Positions 34,141-47,237 of a stretch of 64,000 bases of DNA are shown one piece after another. Both the position numbers and the translations under genes were made by a program. The stretch comes from Hygrophila difformis (Eukaryota; Streptophyta; Magnoliopsida; Lamiales; Acanthaceae). Location: contig JAOANR010000006.1 in NCBI GenBank assembly GCA_030278955.1, forward strand, positions 27,225,763 to 27,289,762. Direction: 5' to 3'. Numbering within the stretch: the first letter of the stretch is position 1; the number at the start of each line of letters is the position of its first letter. The notes beneath the pieces are model-generated. The model worked only from the letters and a program-made list of their open reading frames with translations. It ran no database searches and was not told the DNA's origin.

Positions 34141-35997
34141 GGTTTTTATTTGCTGGGTCTTTTTAGTTTGGGTTGGGCTTAATATGATATTTGGGCTCCA
34201 TTTACTTTCTTTATGGTTTATTGGACGGCTAACTTAATTGACCAAAAAAAATGATGGAGCAATTATGGATGTGGAGTGAGACAATTGCAATGTTGTGATG
34301 TATGATGAACATTGACGGAAGTGGATGCACGATGATAGTGATGTATGGTTGATAAAAATTATAATGATCTTTTAAAACTAATGAGATAGCATTTTAATAA
34401 TATGCAAACAACAATGACAAAATGTTCGCATAGCATTGAATTCAATTTCGTATAACATGTAAAATAGCATTTTGTAAACTAAGAGAAGTACAGATCAATT
34501 GTCTTCAGAACATATCTTAAACTTGGCCGCATATCATGTGTGTAGAAAAAATAAATAATATCATCTTTGGCAGCACAGTACTATGCTAAATAATTATATC
34601 ATGTGTAAGCATAGTAAATACACATTTGTGTGGCTTATGTAGCACCACTAAAAGGAATTAGCAACATAAATTAATTTATCGACAGATCCTACAATATATT
34701 ATCATAGATCACATTAAGAACTTCAAGATAATCATGTGGTAGGGTGTTCAATAGCACAAAAAATGTAAGTCTACTCTTAAGTTGAAGTGGAAGGATATAA
34801 CACTTAAAAGAAAATGGTAAAATGTAAGACCAAAAGTGGTCCAAATGGATAAGACCAAGTGAAGACAAAAACATCTCACCCCATTTGTTGTTAAATTAAA
34901 AAAATATGCAAAATCTTTTTTTAATTTGGACATTGCCCACCACACGTAAGTATTATTACATCCTTACCAAAAATTCTCCCACGATTACGGGAAACTAAAT
35001 GGAAGCATTCATTCATTAGTCCACAATTAATAATGCATAAAAAAGGAAAAAAATTCTGTAAGTCAAAGAAACAAAAAATAGCACATGAAATGAATATAAA
35101 GAACATGTCCGGACAAGGAGACAAATAAAATCCCACACAATCTGCTAAAAAAATAAAAAATACGCAAAATCTTGATAAATTCAGACAACATTAATGGCCC
35201 ACCAGTCCACCACACGTGTAAGAAAAATGAGTGTTGCTAAATAGACACCCCATAAAACACTCTCCACCTCATTTTCCGTGTAATTAGAAAGAGATATGAG
35301 AGAGAATAGATTATAATACTAATATACTTATTTATAATCATTACTCAATTTATAAATAGATAGACTTCTTTAATATTTTCTTTTATTTTATTCTTTTATA
35401 TTTTATATACTAATTAATTACTCCTATATTCAAATAAAATTAAATTATAGTCTGAAAAATATTTTTGATGAGGGCTCATTTCTTATATGTGAAAAAATAA
35501 ATTCATACTATCTTATGCCAAAGAAATTTTGACCTTAACTTTTTAATGATGAAAAAATACTAATGCTTTGACAATCTAGTTTTATAACCCATCACCTTTA
35601 TAAAATCTTCATTTTAATCCTAATTATTTTAAAAAAAAATATGTATATTTTGTTCAACATATTATTTTTAAATAAAATGTAATGTAATAAAATATATATG
35701 AATATTGAAATTAGATTTTACTGTTAAATAATTCGAAACTTATTTAACTAATTCCAAATTTATTTTTTTGTAAAAATGATATTATTTATAAATTATCTAG
35801 AAAAAATGTTATTAAATAATAATAACTAAAATTCTATTATAAATATTTAGTATTGAAAAAATTATTATAAATATTTAAAATAAATATTTATTATAAAGTT
35901 TTATACATATATTGTTCCAGCTGGTTGATGGAAACATGAGATATTTTATTTTGTGTGTATTGAATTTAGAATTATATAAAGTATTTTAGTTAATAGT
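34141..35997. other. AT-rich spacer, no gene seen
   Basis: Only short accidental frames. No clear transposon ends, although long AT-rich runs suggest old element debris. Confidence 0.5.
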
Positions 35998-36045
35998 TAC
36001 TCCCCAAATAGGAAAAATGGCCATAATTTGGGACGGAGGGAGTAT
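35998..36045. mobile_element. 48-bp internally deleted MITE
   Basis: TACTCCCC at the left and GGGACGGAGGGAGTA at the right are Stowaway-like ends only about 30 bases apart, as expected of a MITE that lost its interior. Confidence 0.45.
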
Positions 36046-36150
36046 TACATAATGATTTTTTAAAATTTTATTTCAGCCCATCAGTACACATAATCGCTTC
36101 ATTTACAAAATCTCAGTCACCATAACACCAAATACTTCCAGTAATTGAAA

Positions 36151-36348
36151 TTAAGCTGCAACAGTGCCCGATTTGCCCTTATACCTACGCGGCTCCTTGC
36201 ATGTCCGACGGTTGTGTCCTTCCTTGGAACAGTTGCCACACTGCAGCTGCTTGATGATACTCGAGATGGAATCCTCTTCTTCTTCCTTCGCCCTGGTTGT
36301 CTCCGCACATAGGAGGATGCACGAAGTTGGGATCTTGAATATTAGCAT
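36151..36348 (-). pseudogene. Possible MULE transposase C-terminal fragment with zinc knuckle
   Basis: The minus-strand frame contains CGNCSKEGHNRRTC, a CX2CX4HX4C knuckle of the HNRRTC form that is characteristic of the C-terminal tails of Mutator-like transposases, then a basic tail and a stop. Nothing of the SWIM or catalytic region is seen upstream. The fragment stops 41 bases short of the LINE. Confidence 0.45.
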
Positions 36349-36396
36349 TTGAATATTATTTTATGTGTATTGAATTTATTTTATTTTAGATAGAAA

Positions 36397-37946
36397 ATGA
36401 CTTCTAACGTGCTCTCTCCTGATCCTCTCCTGATGCTCCTCTACCTTTCCCCCGCTCGCCGGAGGCGTCGCAGCCGGCGACCCCCTCGTTCAAAGATGTT
36501 GTTACAGGTGGTGGCAATGCCTTCCCTTCATTCTCATGTATGCCGGGTGAGTTGTTACAAGACAACTTGGCTACAATTGACACAGCGGGGCCTCATGCTC
36601 ATTGCCCAAAGGTACGTTTTTCGGCCGCTGTATTGGAATCGTTCTGTGGCCCGTGGAAGGATACCTTAATTATCAAGCCGATGGGTATCAAAATTGGTTA
36701 TCTCGCTATGAAAGATCTACTTACTTGTGCATGGAAGTTGGCCGGGGAGTTTTGGCTCTTGGATGTTGGACATGGGGTATTCTATGCCAGATTCGCCTTG
36801 CCGGCTGATCGGGAAAAAGTTCTAACGAATGGGCCTTGGATGATCTTTGATCATTGTTTGGCAGTGATGCAGTGGACTAAAGAATTTGTTCCTGCCTCTT
36901 CTGTCGTCTCTACCATCCAGACATGGGTTAGATTCCCGGAGCTCCAACATGTATACTATAATGATTATAGCGTCCGAGTTGTTGCTTTAGTAGTGGGCAG
37001 GGTCATAAAGGTTGACCGGAATACTCTAGAGATCAATCGAGGACGATATGCGAGAGCTTGGGTAGAGATTAATCTCGAAAAACTCTTGATTGGTGAAGTA
37101 GATGTTGACGGTACAATCCTTCAAGTTGCCTATGAGGGCATCCATAGGTTATGCATGCAATGTGCTAAATTTGGGCATACCAAGGAGTCCTGTCCGACCT
37201 TGAACAGATCGAAAGTGTCGGCTCTGGCCGAGATTCTGGTGTCGAATACGGGGACAAGCGGAGGCTCTCCTGGCGGGAAAGGCAAAGAACCAGTCAATGC
37301 TGCGGTTGAACCGGCCACTAGTTCGACGGAGGTGGTTAGGGTTTCTGGTGCTGACCCCGAAAACCCAGGGGACGTGGAATGTGCAGATGATCACGTTGGA
37401 AGCTGGATGTTAGTTCAGCTCCGAAAACCTATGAAGAAAGGTGGTCATGTAGCAGTCTCTGTTGGTGGGGCTGGGCAAGGCAAAATGGGCCAGAAAGTGA
37501 AGAACTTAAGTGGACCGGAGGCCAAAGATGTGGTGGACACTGGGCCATTAGTAACTCCTAAACAGGGAGGTGGGGAACCCACTATTCAATTTCAGGTTGG
37601 GCCATCATCTGCTGGACTGGGCTGGCCTATTAAGCGGTTACACAACCCCAAAAGGGTGCAAACAAAATCACAATCGCCCCCATTTGAGATTGGAAAAGTC
37701 TGGACATCTCCTTCCTCCCCCCATGGAAGTGAGCGACAGGGCACACCGGAACCTGCTGTCCCCTCACCGGCGGGGCCTGGGGAGGATACGACCATGGACT
37801 TCTCTGAGGATTCACCATCAGCTTCGGGTATGGATGGGCTGGAGTCCGCCGAAGCGGCTAAATCGGAGCAGGCGCTTGCTCTTGCGAATTCAGTCTCTTG
37901 TTGGCTCGAGGGTCCTGGTAAGGGGATGTGGTTCTCTATCAATTAA
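36397..37946 (+). pseudogene. LINE ORF1: DUF4283 and CCHC zinc-knuckle protein
   Basis: The RNA-binding ORF1 of plant L1 elements. The main frame (36540-37946) contains a DUF4283-type region (VRFSAAVLESFCGPWKDTL, GVFYARFALPADREKVLTNG), then a knuckle CMQCAKFGHTKESC fitting CX2CX4HX4C, and a Gly/Pro/Ser-rich tail. The first 45 or so codons from the ATG at 36397 are shifted relative to it by an indel near 36430. ORF1 ends seven bases before ORF2, in the same frame, which is typical spacing. Confidence 0.85.
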
Positions 37947-37952
37947 ATTATT

Positions 37953-40900
37953 ATGTCTGAGTTCCAAAATTTCTCTATTTTTGCTTGGAATGTGCGAGGG
38001 TTCATGAGCTCCCAGTCTCGTCGAGTTTTATCTGATTATGTCCGTAGGCATAATCCTTCTGTGGTTATAATCCTGGAACCTCAATGGCAATTTGATCGAG
38101 CTCGGAATTTCTTTTTCCAAATAGGGTATTTTCCTATCTGTAATGTGGAGACGGTTGGCCGTGCAGGAGGTATTTGGGTATTGGGACGATCGGGGACGCC
38201 TCTGGAATTCTGTGAAATTGAGGTTGTCGTCCGATTTGTGACCATTTCAATCCGTACGAATTCTCTTCTCTGGAATTGTACAGCAGTCTATGGTAGTCCC
38301 AGTTTCCACAGACGACAGGGCGATTGGGAGTATCTTAACAATTTGGCTGGTCGCGTTGATTGTCCGTGGATGTTACTGGGGGACTGGAACGAGGTCCTGG
38401 CTCCATCAGAAGTTCTTGGGGGGAGGCTTTTATTCAAGCATGAGCTGACGGTTTTCGAGATTGCATTTCTGAATGTGGTTTATTCCACATCCGTACTGAG
38501 GGCTCTACTTTCACTTGGTTTCGACAAGCCCTTCAAAGTCAATTCATCAAGAAATGGCTAGATAGAGGGCTGGCGAATCTTCCATGGCTCGATCTCTTCC
38601 CGAACAGTCATGTTCGGATATTGCCTAGAGTGGGCTCTGACCATGCCCCATTGCTTGTTCACTGTGGAGCAGCACCGAGCCCTCTTGCATCTCGTCCTTT
38701 TCGGTGGGAAGCTCTCTGGAGTCAGAACCCCTCATACCAAAAGTTTTTTGAGGATGTCTGGATGGACAGGTCTGGTCCGATCTCTTCTCGGTTGGAGCAG
38801 CTACGGGACAAGTCGGTTCAACATTGCCAACACGACTTTCGTAAGCTACGGAATAAAAAGAAGAAACTCTTAAGGAGGTTGGCTGGTTTGGATAGCGCCC
38901 TCCAGTGTGTGGACTCCCAGCAATTAATTCTGCTAGAAAAACGGCTACAGAGTGAGTATCAGGAGCTGTTACACAGGGAAAAAACATTCTGGTTCCAGAG
39001 GGCGCGGGAAAATTGGATTCGGGTTGGTGACCGAAATACGCGATATTTCCACGCGCAAGCTAAGTTCCACCATCATCGCAACAAGATTCATGGGTTATTC
39101 AGGGAGGATGGTACATGGTGTGATGAGCAGGCCCTCCTCAAACCTATGGTACGGGACTTCTATGTTAACCTTTACTCTGATCGGGCTAACATTGAACCCA
39201 ATCCTCCCATGGCTCCCTTGAGAGCGATCTCGGATTCAGATGGTATAGTGGATGCGGGGGAAGTGTCTCAGGAAGAGGTCGATACGGCTTTGTCACAATT
39301 TAAAGCCATGTCGGCCCCTAGGCCGAACGGATACCCCACAGCCTTCTATAGGAAGTACTGGAATATTCTAGGGGAGGATGTTACAGCAGTTGTCCGACAC
39401 GCCTTTGCAACAGGAAGTTTTGATCCTCGTCTGGCCAAAGCACATATTTGTCTAATCCCCAGAGTGGCAGTTCCCTGCAACATTCGGCAGTTTAGGCCTG
39501 TCACTCTTTGTAACGTTGTTTACAAATTCATTAGCAAAGTGATAGTTAACCGGTTGAGACCGCTATAGTCCAACTACATCTCCCCACTACAATCGGCTTT
39601 CTTGCCTGTTAGAAGTACGGTAGAGAATGCCATCTAATTACAGGAGCTGGTGCATCGCTTCTCTCGGCCGAGCTCTCGAGCAAATGCCATCATAGCAAAA
39701 ATCGATATAGAAAAGGCATACGGCAATGTCCGCTGGCCTTTCTTAGAGGAATGTCTTCAGCAAATGAATCTCCCCGTGTCACTCCGGCTCATCATTATGC
39801 ACTGTGTCTCGTCCCCAGCTTACTCGATTTTATGGAATGGCGAACCCTTACTGGAATTTCACCCGAAGAGAGGGCTGCGACAGGGCGATCCATTATCGCC
39901 ATATCTTTTCAACATTGTCATGGAGAGATGATCAATTAACATCCAACAAGAAGTTGATAAGGGAATTGGAGACCAATCCAGTTATCCTCTAACGGTGTGG
40001 GCATCTCTCATTTGCTTTTTGCGGATGACTTAATTTTGTGTACCATGGGAGTGGAAGCTAGTATCAACTCCATGGCCTCTATCCTCACTTCGTTTGCTAA
40101 GGCCTCAGGTCTAAGGGTGAATACTCAGAAATCTATGGCGGTGGCATCGGCGGGGGTATCTGAGATTAATCGGTCATTCTTTTCCCAGGCCACTGACATT
40201 CAGTTCAAGGATAGATTGGGTAAATACCTTGGATTTCCAATCCACCAAGGTCGAATCCGGGCGTCGTCTTATAGTTACATCTTGGAAAGAATGGACCAAA
40301 GAATATCCTGTTGGGCTAGGCGTCTCCTCAATAAAGCAGGGCATTTAACACTGGCAAGACATGTTCTGTCCTCCATTCCAACGTATCCCATGCAACTGGG
40401 ATGGCTTCCGGAATCGGTTTGCTCTCAAATTGATTGTCATATTAGAGCCCTGGTGTGGAAGGATAGATCGGGCAGGGGGCTAAACCTTGTCAGATGGGAT
40501 CGCATTGCACAGCCTATGAATTGTGGCGGCTTGGGATTGCGTAAAGCACGCTTCACTAATGTCGCATTGCTGGGAAAGCTGGTCGATGACCTGATTCGGG
40601 GCAAGAATAAATATTGGGTTCGGGAGCTTGCAATTAAATATTGCCCGAACGGTTTGATGGCGCATAATCTGCCCACGGTTGGATCCTTCTTTTGGAGAAG
40701 CATCCGGAAGGCCTTTATGATGCTCAAGGGAGGGTATTCCTTCAGAGTAGGGGATGGTTCTAGCTCTGTCTGGACCGCCCCATGGTTCTGTAATTCGTCC
40801 ATCGGGCCACAAGTATCTTTCATTGACATACATGACCTGGAGCTTAAGATTTCTGATATTACAGATGGTAAGCAGTGGAGCTTAAACTCCCTATACACGA

Positions 40901-42026
40901 TCTTCCCGGTGCAGTTGCGGGAGGATATTCTCCAGTCCCCCCCGCCGTGTCTTCATCCAACTAGTTTTGATGGTTGGCTGTGGAACTCCTCGGTCGATGG
41001 TGTATACTCGGCGAAGGCTAGCTATCGGCTGCTGCTAGGGCCGGAGTGTCTCTCGAAGGGATGGAGCTGGATGTGGTCTTCATATCTCCCCGAAAAAATA
41101 TGTGTTCTAATATGGTGCATATCTCACAAGGCTCTTCCTTGTAATTATTTGCGCTTCCGAAGAAACCTGGCCAACTCGCCTTTGTGCAGTATATGTGGTA
41201 TCGAAGAAGAGGAATGGTGCCATGCCCTATTTTATTGTCCATGGGTAGCGGCAGCTTGGAGGATGATTGGGGTGGAGGTACCTCAGGACATGGGAATCAT
41301 TGAGAAGGAAGATATTCGTCTTTGCTTAAAGGGTATGTTTCGTCACTTTGGCACTCTCTTCATCGCGGCATTGTGGGGATTCTGGATGGAAAGGAATTTG
41401 AGAGTCTTCCAAGGACGGGCCTCTAATCCCCAACTGATCCAACGTCGAGTTGTTCACCTCCAGGATGAACTAAATAGGGTGCTGCCAGCGCCAGGAAGTA
41501 ATAATCTACACCCTCGTTTGGTTCGTTGGAATATGGGTAGTTGGCAGGGGGTTCTTATTCACTCTGATGGTTCTTTCCTCGCGGAGAGGAGACGTGCTGG
41601 CTATGGAGCTGTACTCCGTGATGTAGATGGCTCTTGGCTGGATGGCGTGTCCGGCTTCCTTGGACACACCTCAGTGCTACACACGGAGTTGAAAGGGATC
41701 CTTAAAGGGCTCATCTTGGCGAAGCGGAGGGGTATCGGTGAGGTGATGTGCCGGTGTGACTCTAGCCATGCCTTGGCGTTGTTAAACTCTACTCCAGTCA
41801 GTAGTCATTGGCTTGCTGCACTCTTGGCTACGATTCAAGATGTTCGGAGCTCCTTCATCATTGTCGGTTTGCGCATATTTTGAGGGAGGGGAATGCGGTG
41901 GCGGATGGGCTTGCGAAGATGGGAGCAGAGAGTGAAGCATTCTACACGACGTGGGCTTTTCCCCCGGATTCATTGAAGCCTCTTCTGGCAGCTGATGCTG
42001 TTGGCACCTGGTTTCCGAGGCAATAA
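37953..42026 (+). pseudogene. LINE ORF2: APE endonuclease, reverse transcriptase, RNase H
   Basis: The APE-like endonuclease begins FSIFAWNVRGFMSSQSRR and includes LLGDWNEVLAPSEVLGG. RT spans about 39200-40300 with LIPRV, FRPVTLCNVVYKFISKV, AKIDIEKAYGNV and the catalytic FADDLILC. A zf-RVT region follows (LCSICGIEEEEWCHALFYCPW) and then a plant-type RNase H (HSDGSFLAERRRAGYGAVLR, HTELKGILKG, CDSSHALALLN). Lesions: a frame change near 38440-38475, in-frame stops at 39566 and 39635, a stop plus frame change at about 39929-39995, and a frame change near 41870 before the RNase H tail (REGNAVADGLAKMG). RNase H at the C terminus is usual for several plant L1 clades. Confidence 0.9.
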
Positions 42027-42144
42027 TTGGATTTGCTGTGCATTTTGTTTAGTTTAGATTCCTTCACTTTTATTTCTCTATAATTTTCCTTTATTTCCTA
42101 GCCTGTACTGTGTGTTTAGCAAAAAAAAAAATATTTTATTTTAG

Positions 42145-43482
42145 TTTTTTAATTTTATTTTATAAATATTAATTAAAATATTGTATATTAACATAGAATA
42201 TATGTATTAAAATTATAAATTTGTTATGGAACCAAAAATAGATTTTTCCGTTCAAACACACACATTATAATCTTATTTATTTTATAATATATTTTATCAA
42301 ATTAACTTTCACATGTATCTATGTAATTTATTCTTTTAAGAGTGATCATATTTATTAGGGTGTGTTTTTAGTATGTTAGGGGTGTTTATTTAGCCAACCC
42401 AACAAAAATATTCATTCCATAAAATTCCCACGATTTCAGGAGCAATAAAAATGTAACCTCTCCAGAATAACATTCAATTAATAAAACTTTAAAACGGAAA
42501 TGAACTAATAAATAAAAACTACTCCCAAATTCAATACACCAAAAAATAGCACAACATAATCATCCCAAAAACATCTCTGGATATGCAGAGTGAGGGATAT
42601 ACAGAGTCACGACCAGAACCAATTCCGAGTTAGGGTGCAGACTGTCCCTTAGACTTTCCCTTACCATGTGCAGTGGTAATGTCTAATATTCTTTTGATGA
42701 TGTGTTGACTGCAACTACCATATAAAGCCACCAACAACGAAAAATGTCCCAACTCCCAAATCACTGACCATTTCACAAATGCTTGCGGGCCTCACATGCC
42801 TTTTGGTAGATAGATATCTTACACACACACATAAAAAAAATAAAAAATAAAAAATCTCCTCCCACGGTTGCGTACTTGCGTTGGCAGCCAACTGCACAAT
42901 TCATTCCCCTTCTGTCATTTGAAATTTCTTACACGAAGCACAATCCTCTTTGCAAGTTTAAGCGTTTAGAGGAGTCTAAATGAATGTTACGTTATTCCAA
43001 AAGTAAAATTGTTCATTCAACAAAGATTATAAAAGAGTATCAAAATGCAAATTGAATAGATACTGGAATTCTCAAAAAGCACCTGGACCAGAGTAAAAAA
43101 AGAGTTTCAACATCTAAGCTCCATTATAATAATCCCAGGAATGCATATTTAAAATATTGTGTAATTAATATTTTCAAAATAGGTTTCCAAGTCGCCTATG
43201 TATATTCTACAGTTCATCAATCGGATTGGATTTGGGGTGATTGTGCAATCATCTTCTTCATCTTGTCTCCAACAGTTGCTAAGGTTTTGACTTTTGAGTA
43301 CCATATTTGGGCTTTCTGAGCCCCCTGTTTTGTTTTATTTGTCTATTGCCTTTTGTATATTTGAATGTTTACAGGTCTGTATCAAATTATTGGAGCTGAA
43401 AGTGAGGGTTGTCCGTTGTTTGCTGTTGTTGTCTATAGATGAATTCTGCTGCTGCTATTGAGTTGAAGATTGTTTCTGCCTT
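42145..43482. other. AT-rich spacer between LINE and second Copia
   Basis: No gene, repeat end or RNA signal recognised. Bases 43200-43480 are less AT-rich with a few intron-like strings but no ORF. Confidence 0.5.
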
Positions 43483-43487
43483 ATTTG

Positions 43488-43750
43488 TGTAGAAGGTGGT
43501 AGATTCTGAAGCGGAGAATTGGGAATAAATGTTTGTTTCATTGAAAGAGCTTAAGAATGAATACACCGATAAAAAATACATGAGCTGAACTATAAATACC
43601 CAAAGCTGAAGAGGCCCACTAACAGGTTGGCCCAATAACAAATGAAAATAACAAAATACAATAAAGCATGCCCAAAGCCCAAATCAGCCAACACCACAGA
43701 CTATTCTGCTGCTTCGATTTGTTCTGCTGCAATTCTTCATAGATTCATAA
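43488..43750 (-). repeat. 3' LTR of second Copia
   Basis: It starts TGTAGAAGGTGGTAG. On the element strand the outer dinucleotide reads TT instead of TG, a substitution relative to the other LTR. Confidence 0.85.
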
Positions 43751-46700
43751 TCCCCCCCGCAAGCTGGAGCATTCAAAAGCTTCAGCCTGGAGCAAAAAGA
43801 AAGAAAAAGTTTTGGAGTGAGTCCCTTAGTGAAGACATCTGCAAGTTGTTGAGTGGTTGGCACAAAAATAGGATCAATAAGTTGATGTTGGTAGAAGTCT
43901 CTAACATAGTGGCATTCAATATCCAAATGCTTTGTGCGTTCATGATGCAAGGCATTTTTTTCACCAATTGTATAGCTGGCATTTCCAACAAATTATTGAT
44001 CCAAACCATTTCAGATGCTCCTGCACCAAGGCTACGATACTCTGCTTCAGTAGTGCTTTTAGACACTACATCCTACTTTTTGGTTTTCCAAGACACCAAA
44101 GAGCCCCCAAGAAATATGCAATAACCAGTAAGTGATCGTCTAGTGACCGGGCAATTGCCCCAATCCGCAACACAAAAGCCTTTTAGATCAAGGCTAAGAC
44201 CATAAGGAAAGAATAAACCAAGTGTAGGAGGTTTCTGTAGGTACTGTAAGGTGTGAAGCGCAGCATTCCAATGGTTGACAGTAGGTGAATGCATGTGCTG
44301 GCTTAGTTGCTGCACACTAAAACATATATCAGGCATAGAAAATCCCAGATATAAGAGTTTACCAACCAATCTTTATACAACTGAGGATGATCAAAAAGAG
44401 GTCCTAAAGTGTCAAGCTGATGATAAGGAATACAGGGAGTGTGGATCTTTGAAGTAGCAGGTAATTCAACTTCAGATAAAATATCCAGGGCATACTTCAA
44501 TTGAGTCACAGAATATCCAGATGCGGTCTTGGTTATCTCAAGACCAAGAAAGTAGGAGGCCATACCAAGATCTTTAATGGTGAATTCCTTGTGTAGCTTT
44601 TCTTTGATAGCAGTGATCTCATCATTATCATCACCTATCACTAAGATATCATCCACATACACCACAAGTATAACAATGCCATGGCAAGTGAATTTGAAGA
44701 ATAGACATGTATCACAGTAAGATAGATTGAAGCCAGTAGACAAAAGAAAGTTCTTGAGAGCAATATACCACTGGCGTGGGGCCTGTTCCAACCCATACAA
44801 GGACTTCTTTAATTTGCAGACTTAAGAAGAAGATGAAGGAAGACCCTGTGGACAAGTCATATAAATCTCTTCATCAAGAGTGCCATGCAAGAAGGCATTG
44901 TTAATGTCCAACTGAGATAAATTCCACCTATTAGATGCAGCAAGAGCTATAATTAATCTGACAGTGACTATTATAGCAACTGGGGCAAAAGACTCCAAGA
45001 AATCTCTCCCATATTTTAGCAACTGGGGCAAAGGACAACAAGAAATCTCTCCCATATCTTTGTTGAAACCCTTTGCAACAAGCCTTGCTTTATGCTTGTT
45101 GATTGAACCATCCGGATTATATTTAACTCCGAAAACCCACTTACATCCAGTAGCCTGCTTATCACTGGGCAATGTAACCAAATCCCAAGTGTCATTGTCT
45201 TCCAATGCTTTAAGCTTAGACTTAATACCATTGTCCTAGTGTGGAACTCCTTCAGCTTGATCAAAAGATGTTGGAACAAAATTGGGATCCATCACAGAGG
45301 AGCAAATATAATCCTTGAATCTCTCTGGTCTTCTGGTGATTCTCTTTGGCCTGGGAGCAGGAATGGGTGGTGCCAAATCTGTGCTGGAATGAATGGAAGG
45401 GGGATTGTCCATTGGAGATGGACAATTAGAGGATGAGTTATCAAGAGGTAACCTAACAGATTTATTTTGTTCTTGCATCTCAATAGGAGAAGCAAGTGAA
45501 GTTGCATTTTGAGTTTGGCTCACATCCCTGCGAGAGGTCTGAGGAGATTGGACTTGAGAATGAAGAGCAGTATGCTCATCAGCAGATGGTATTATAGTGT
45601 GAGTTGCAGTGGGCAGCTCACTGAGTTGATATAGGTTATTTTGGGAGATGTGGTGGGTGGACAAGGGACAACTCACTGAGCTAGGAATAGCATCTTCAAA
45701 AGGGAAAATCGTATCATGAAAGATGACATCCCTAGAGATAATAACTCTTTTGGTATCTAAGGTAAGAACCTTAAATCCCTTTTTATCTGCAGCAGCCCCA
45801 AAATAGACTCCCTTTTGAGTTTTGACCTCTAGGGTCAACTTTACCTGATGGACAAGCTATTTTAACATAGCACAGGCATCCAAATACATGTAGATCAGAT
45901 AGAGTAGGTTTATGACCAAATAAGACTTCACAAGGTGATTTCCATTGCAAAACATGAGTAGGAAGTCTATTTATCAAATGGGCAGCAGTCAACATAGCAT
46001 CCCCCCAATAGATCTTTGGCATAGCAGAGGTTAAAAGGAGGCTTCTAGCAACGTGTATGAGATGCCATGTTTTCTTTCTACCCTCCCATTTTGCTGAAGA
46101 GTATAAACACAAGAGGTTTGATGTATCATTCCCAAAGAGGTGAAAAGATCATGACATTTTCTATTACAAAACTCGGACCCATTATCAGTCCTAATGATTC
46201 TAACCATCCCTTGAAACTGAGTTTTGACATAAGTGAAGAATTTAGAAAGAAGTATGGATGTGTCAGATTTATGATGAAGGAGATAAAGCCAAGTCACTCT
46301 CGAACAGTCATCAACAATAGTTAACAAATATCTGAAATTAGATCTATCCCCTATAGAGAAGGGCCCCACAAATCACAATGGATTAAATCAAAGACATGAG
46401 CAGCATGAGACTGACAGTAAAAGGAAGTCTATTTATTTTTGAAATTGAACAAGTATCACAAGGAATGGAAGACCAATCAGTGACTTTAAATCCCAACTTG
46501 GACATTACCATAGGGGAGGGGTGCCCAAGTTTATTATGCCAATTAGCATAGCTGCTAGAATCATCAATAGATGCTAATATATCAGAATGTAAATGAATAG
46601 ACTTATTGCTATAGCTAAGAGTGTAAAGTTTGTTAAGCAAGGTACCCTTAAGTAGATTTTTCTTAGTGCTAATATCCTGCAAAACACAAGAAGAAGGATC

Positions 46701-47237
46701 AAATATAACTAAGCATTTTAAGTCTTTTGTCAACTGACTGATAGGTATAAGATTTAAGACTAATCCGGGAACATACAACACATTTGGAACAATGAAACTT
46801 TTTGAAAGCATCACTGAACCAATATGTGTAGGAGTTTTAGCTGTGCCATCTGGCAGTATAATAGATTAAAAATGATTCAAAGGCTGAGGATCAAGCAACA
46901 TCGAAAGGTTTGCACAGAGATGGCAGCTGGCACCCGAGTCCAGCAACCACAAGTTAGAGAGATAACCATAGTTAAAAAGACTACCTACCGTGTCAAATGT
47001 ACATCCAGCAAGGTCAAGTGGAGTACCCTGGCTGCTTGCAATCTGAGATCTGGTAAGCTCTTTCAAAGTTTCTTCAAGTTTCTTAAAGAACCTCCCTTCC
47101 ACAGCAGTCAAAGTAGAATCAGTACTAGTGTTTGAGTTCTCTGAATTTTCTGCTGAAATCACGGCTCCAGCTACTTCTTTCACTTTCTTCTTGTCACTTA
47201 ATGCCTTATACCAATCAGGAATGATTCCAGAGATCAT
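43684..47237 (-). pseudogene. Pol of second Copia: protease, integrase, RT, RNase H
   Basis: The protease frame 47237-46866 has LLDSGASCHLC with the catalytic Asp intact. GAG-pre-integrase is at 46814-46383 (YANWHNKLGHPSPMVM, then PCDTCSISK). The integrase core is at 46369-45783 (FRYLLTIVDDCSRVTWLYLL, IIRTDNGSEF). A Pro/Ser-rich linker covers 45838-45236. RT is at 45205-44303 with GCKWVFGVKYNPDG, QLDINNAFLHG, MYGLEQAPRQWY and YVDDILV. RNase H is at 44369-43684 (CVADWGNC, STTEAEYRSL, LADVFTKGL). The frame changes at nearly every boundary, and a 43-bp tandem duplication interrupts RT. Confidence 0.9.
44975..45060. repeat. 43-bp tandem duplication inside Copia RT
   Basis: Copies 44975-45017 and 45018-45060 both open AGCAACTGGGGCAAA and close with AAATCTCTCCCATAT plus three or four bases. 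The unit is not a multiple of three, so it shifts the RT frame. Confidence 0.85.

Larger units (their letters stand above)
36390..42131 (+). mobile_element. L1-type LINE with 13-bp target duplication
   Basis: TATTTTATTTTAG occurs at 36377-36389 and again at 42132-42144, flanking ORF1, ORF2 and a poly-A run (42120-42131). The LINE's first base lies only seven bases before the ORF1 ATG, so the 5' UTR and promoter are missing or extremely short; this fits 5' truncation during target-primed reverse transcription. Both ORFs are damaged. The element is sense with respect to the kinase gene, about 3 kb downstream of it. Confidence 0.9.

Noticed and set aside
33895..34166. Gly/Trp/Val-rich and His/Pro-rich frames on opposite strands
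   Set aside because: They follow from GGTGG-rich low complexity; no single frame has a plausible domain.
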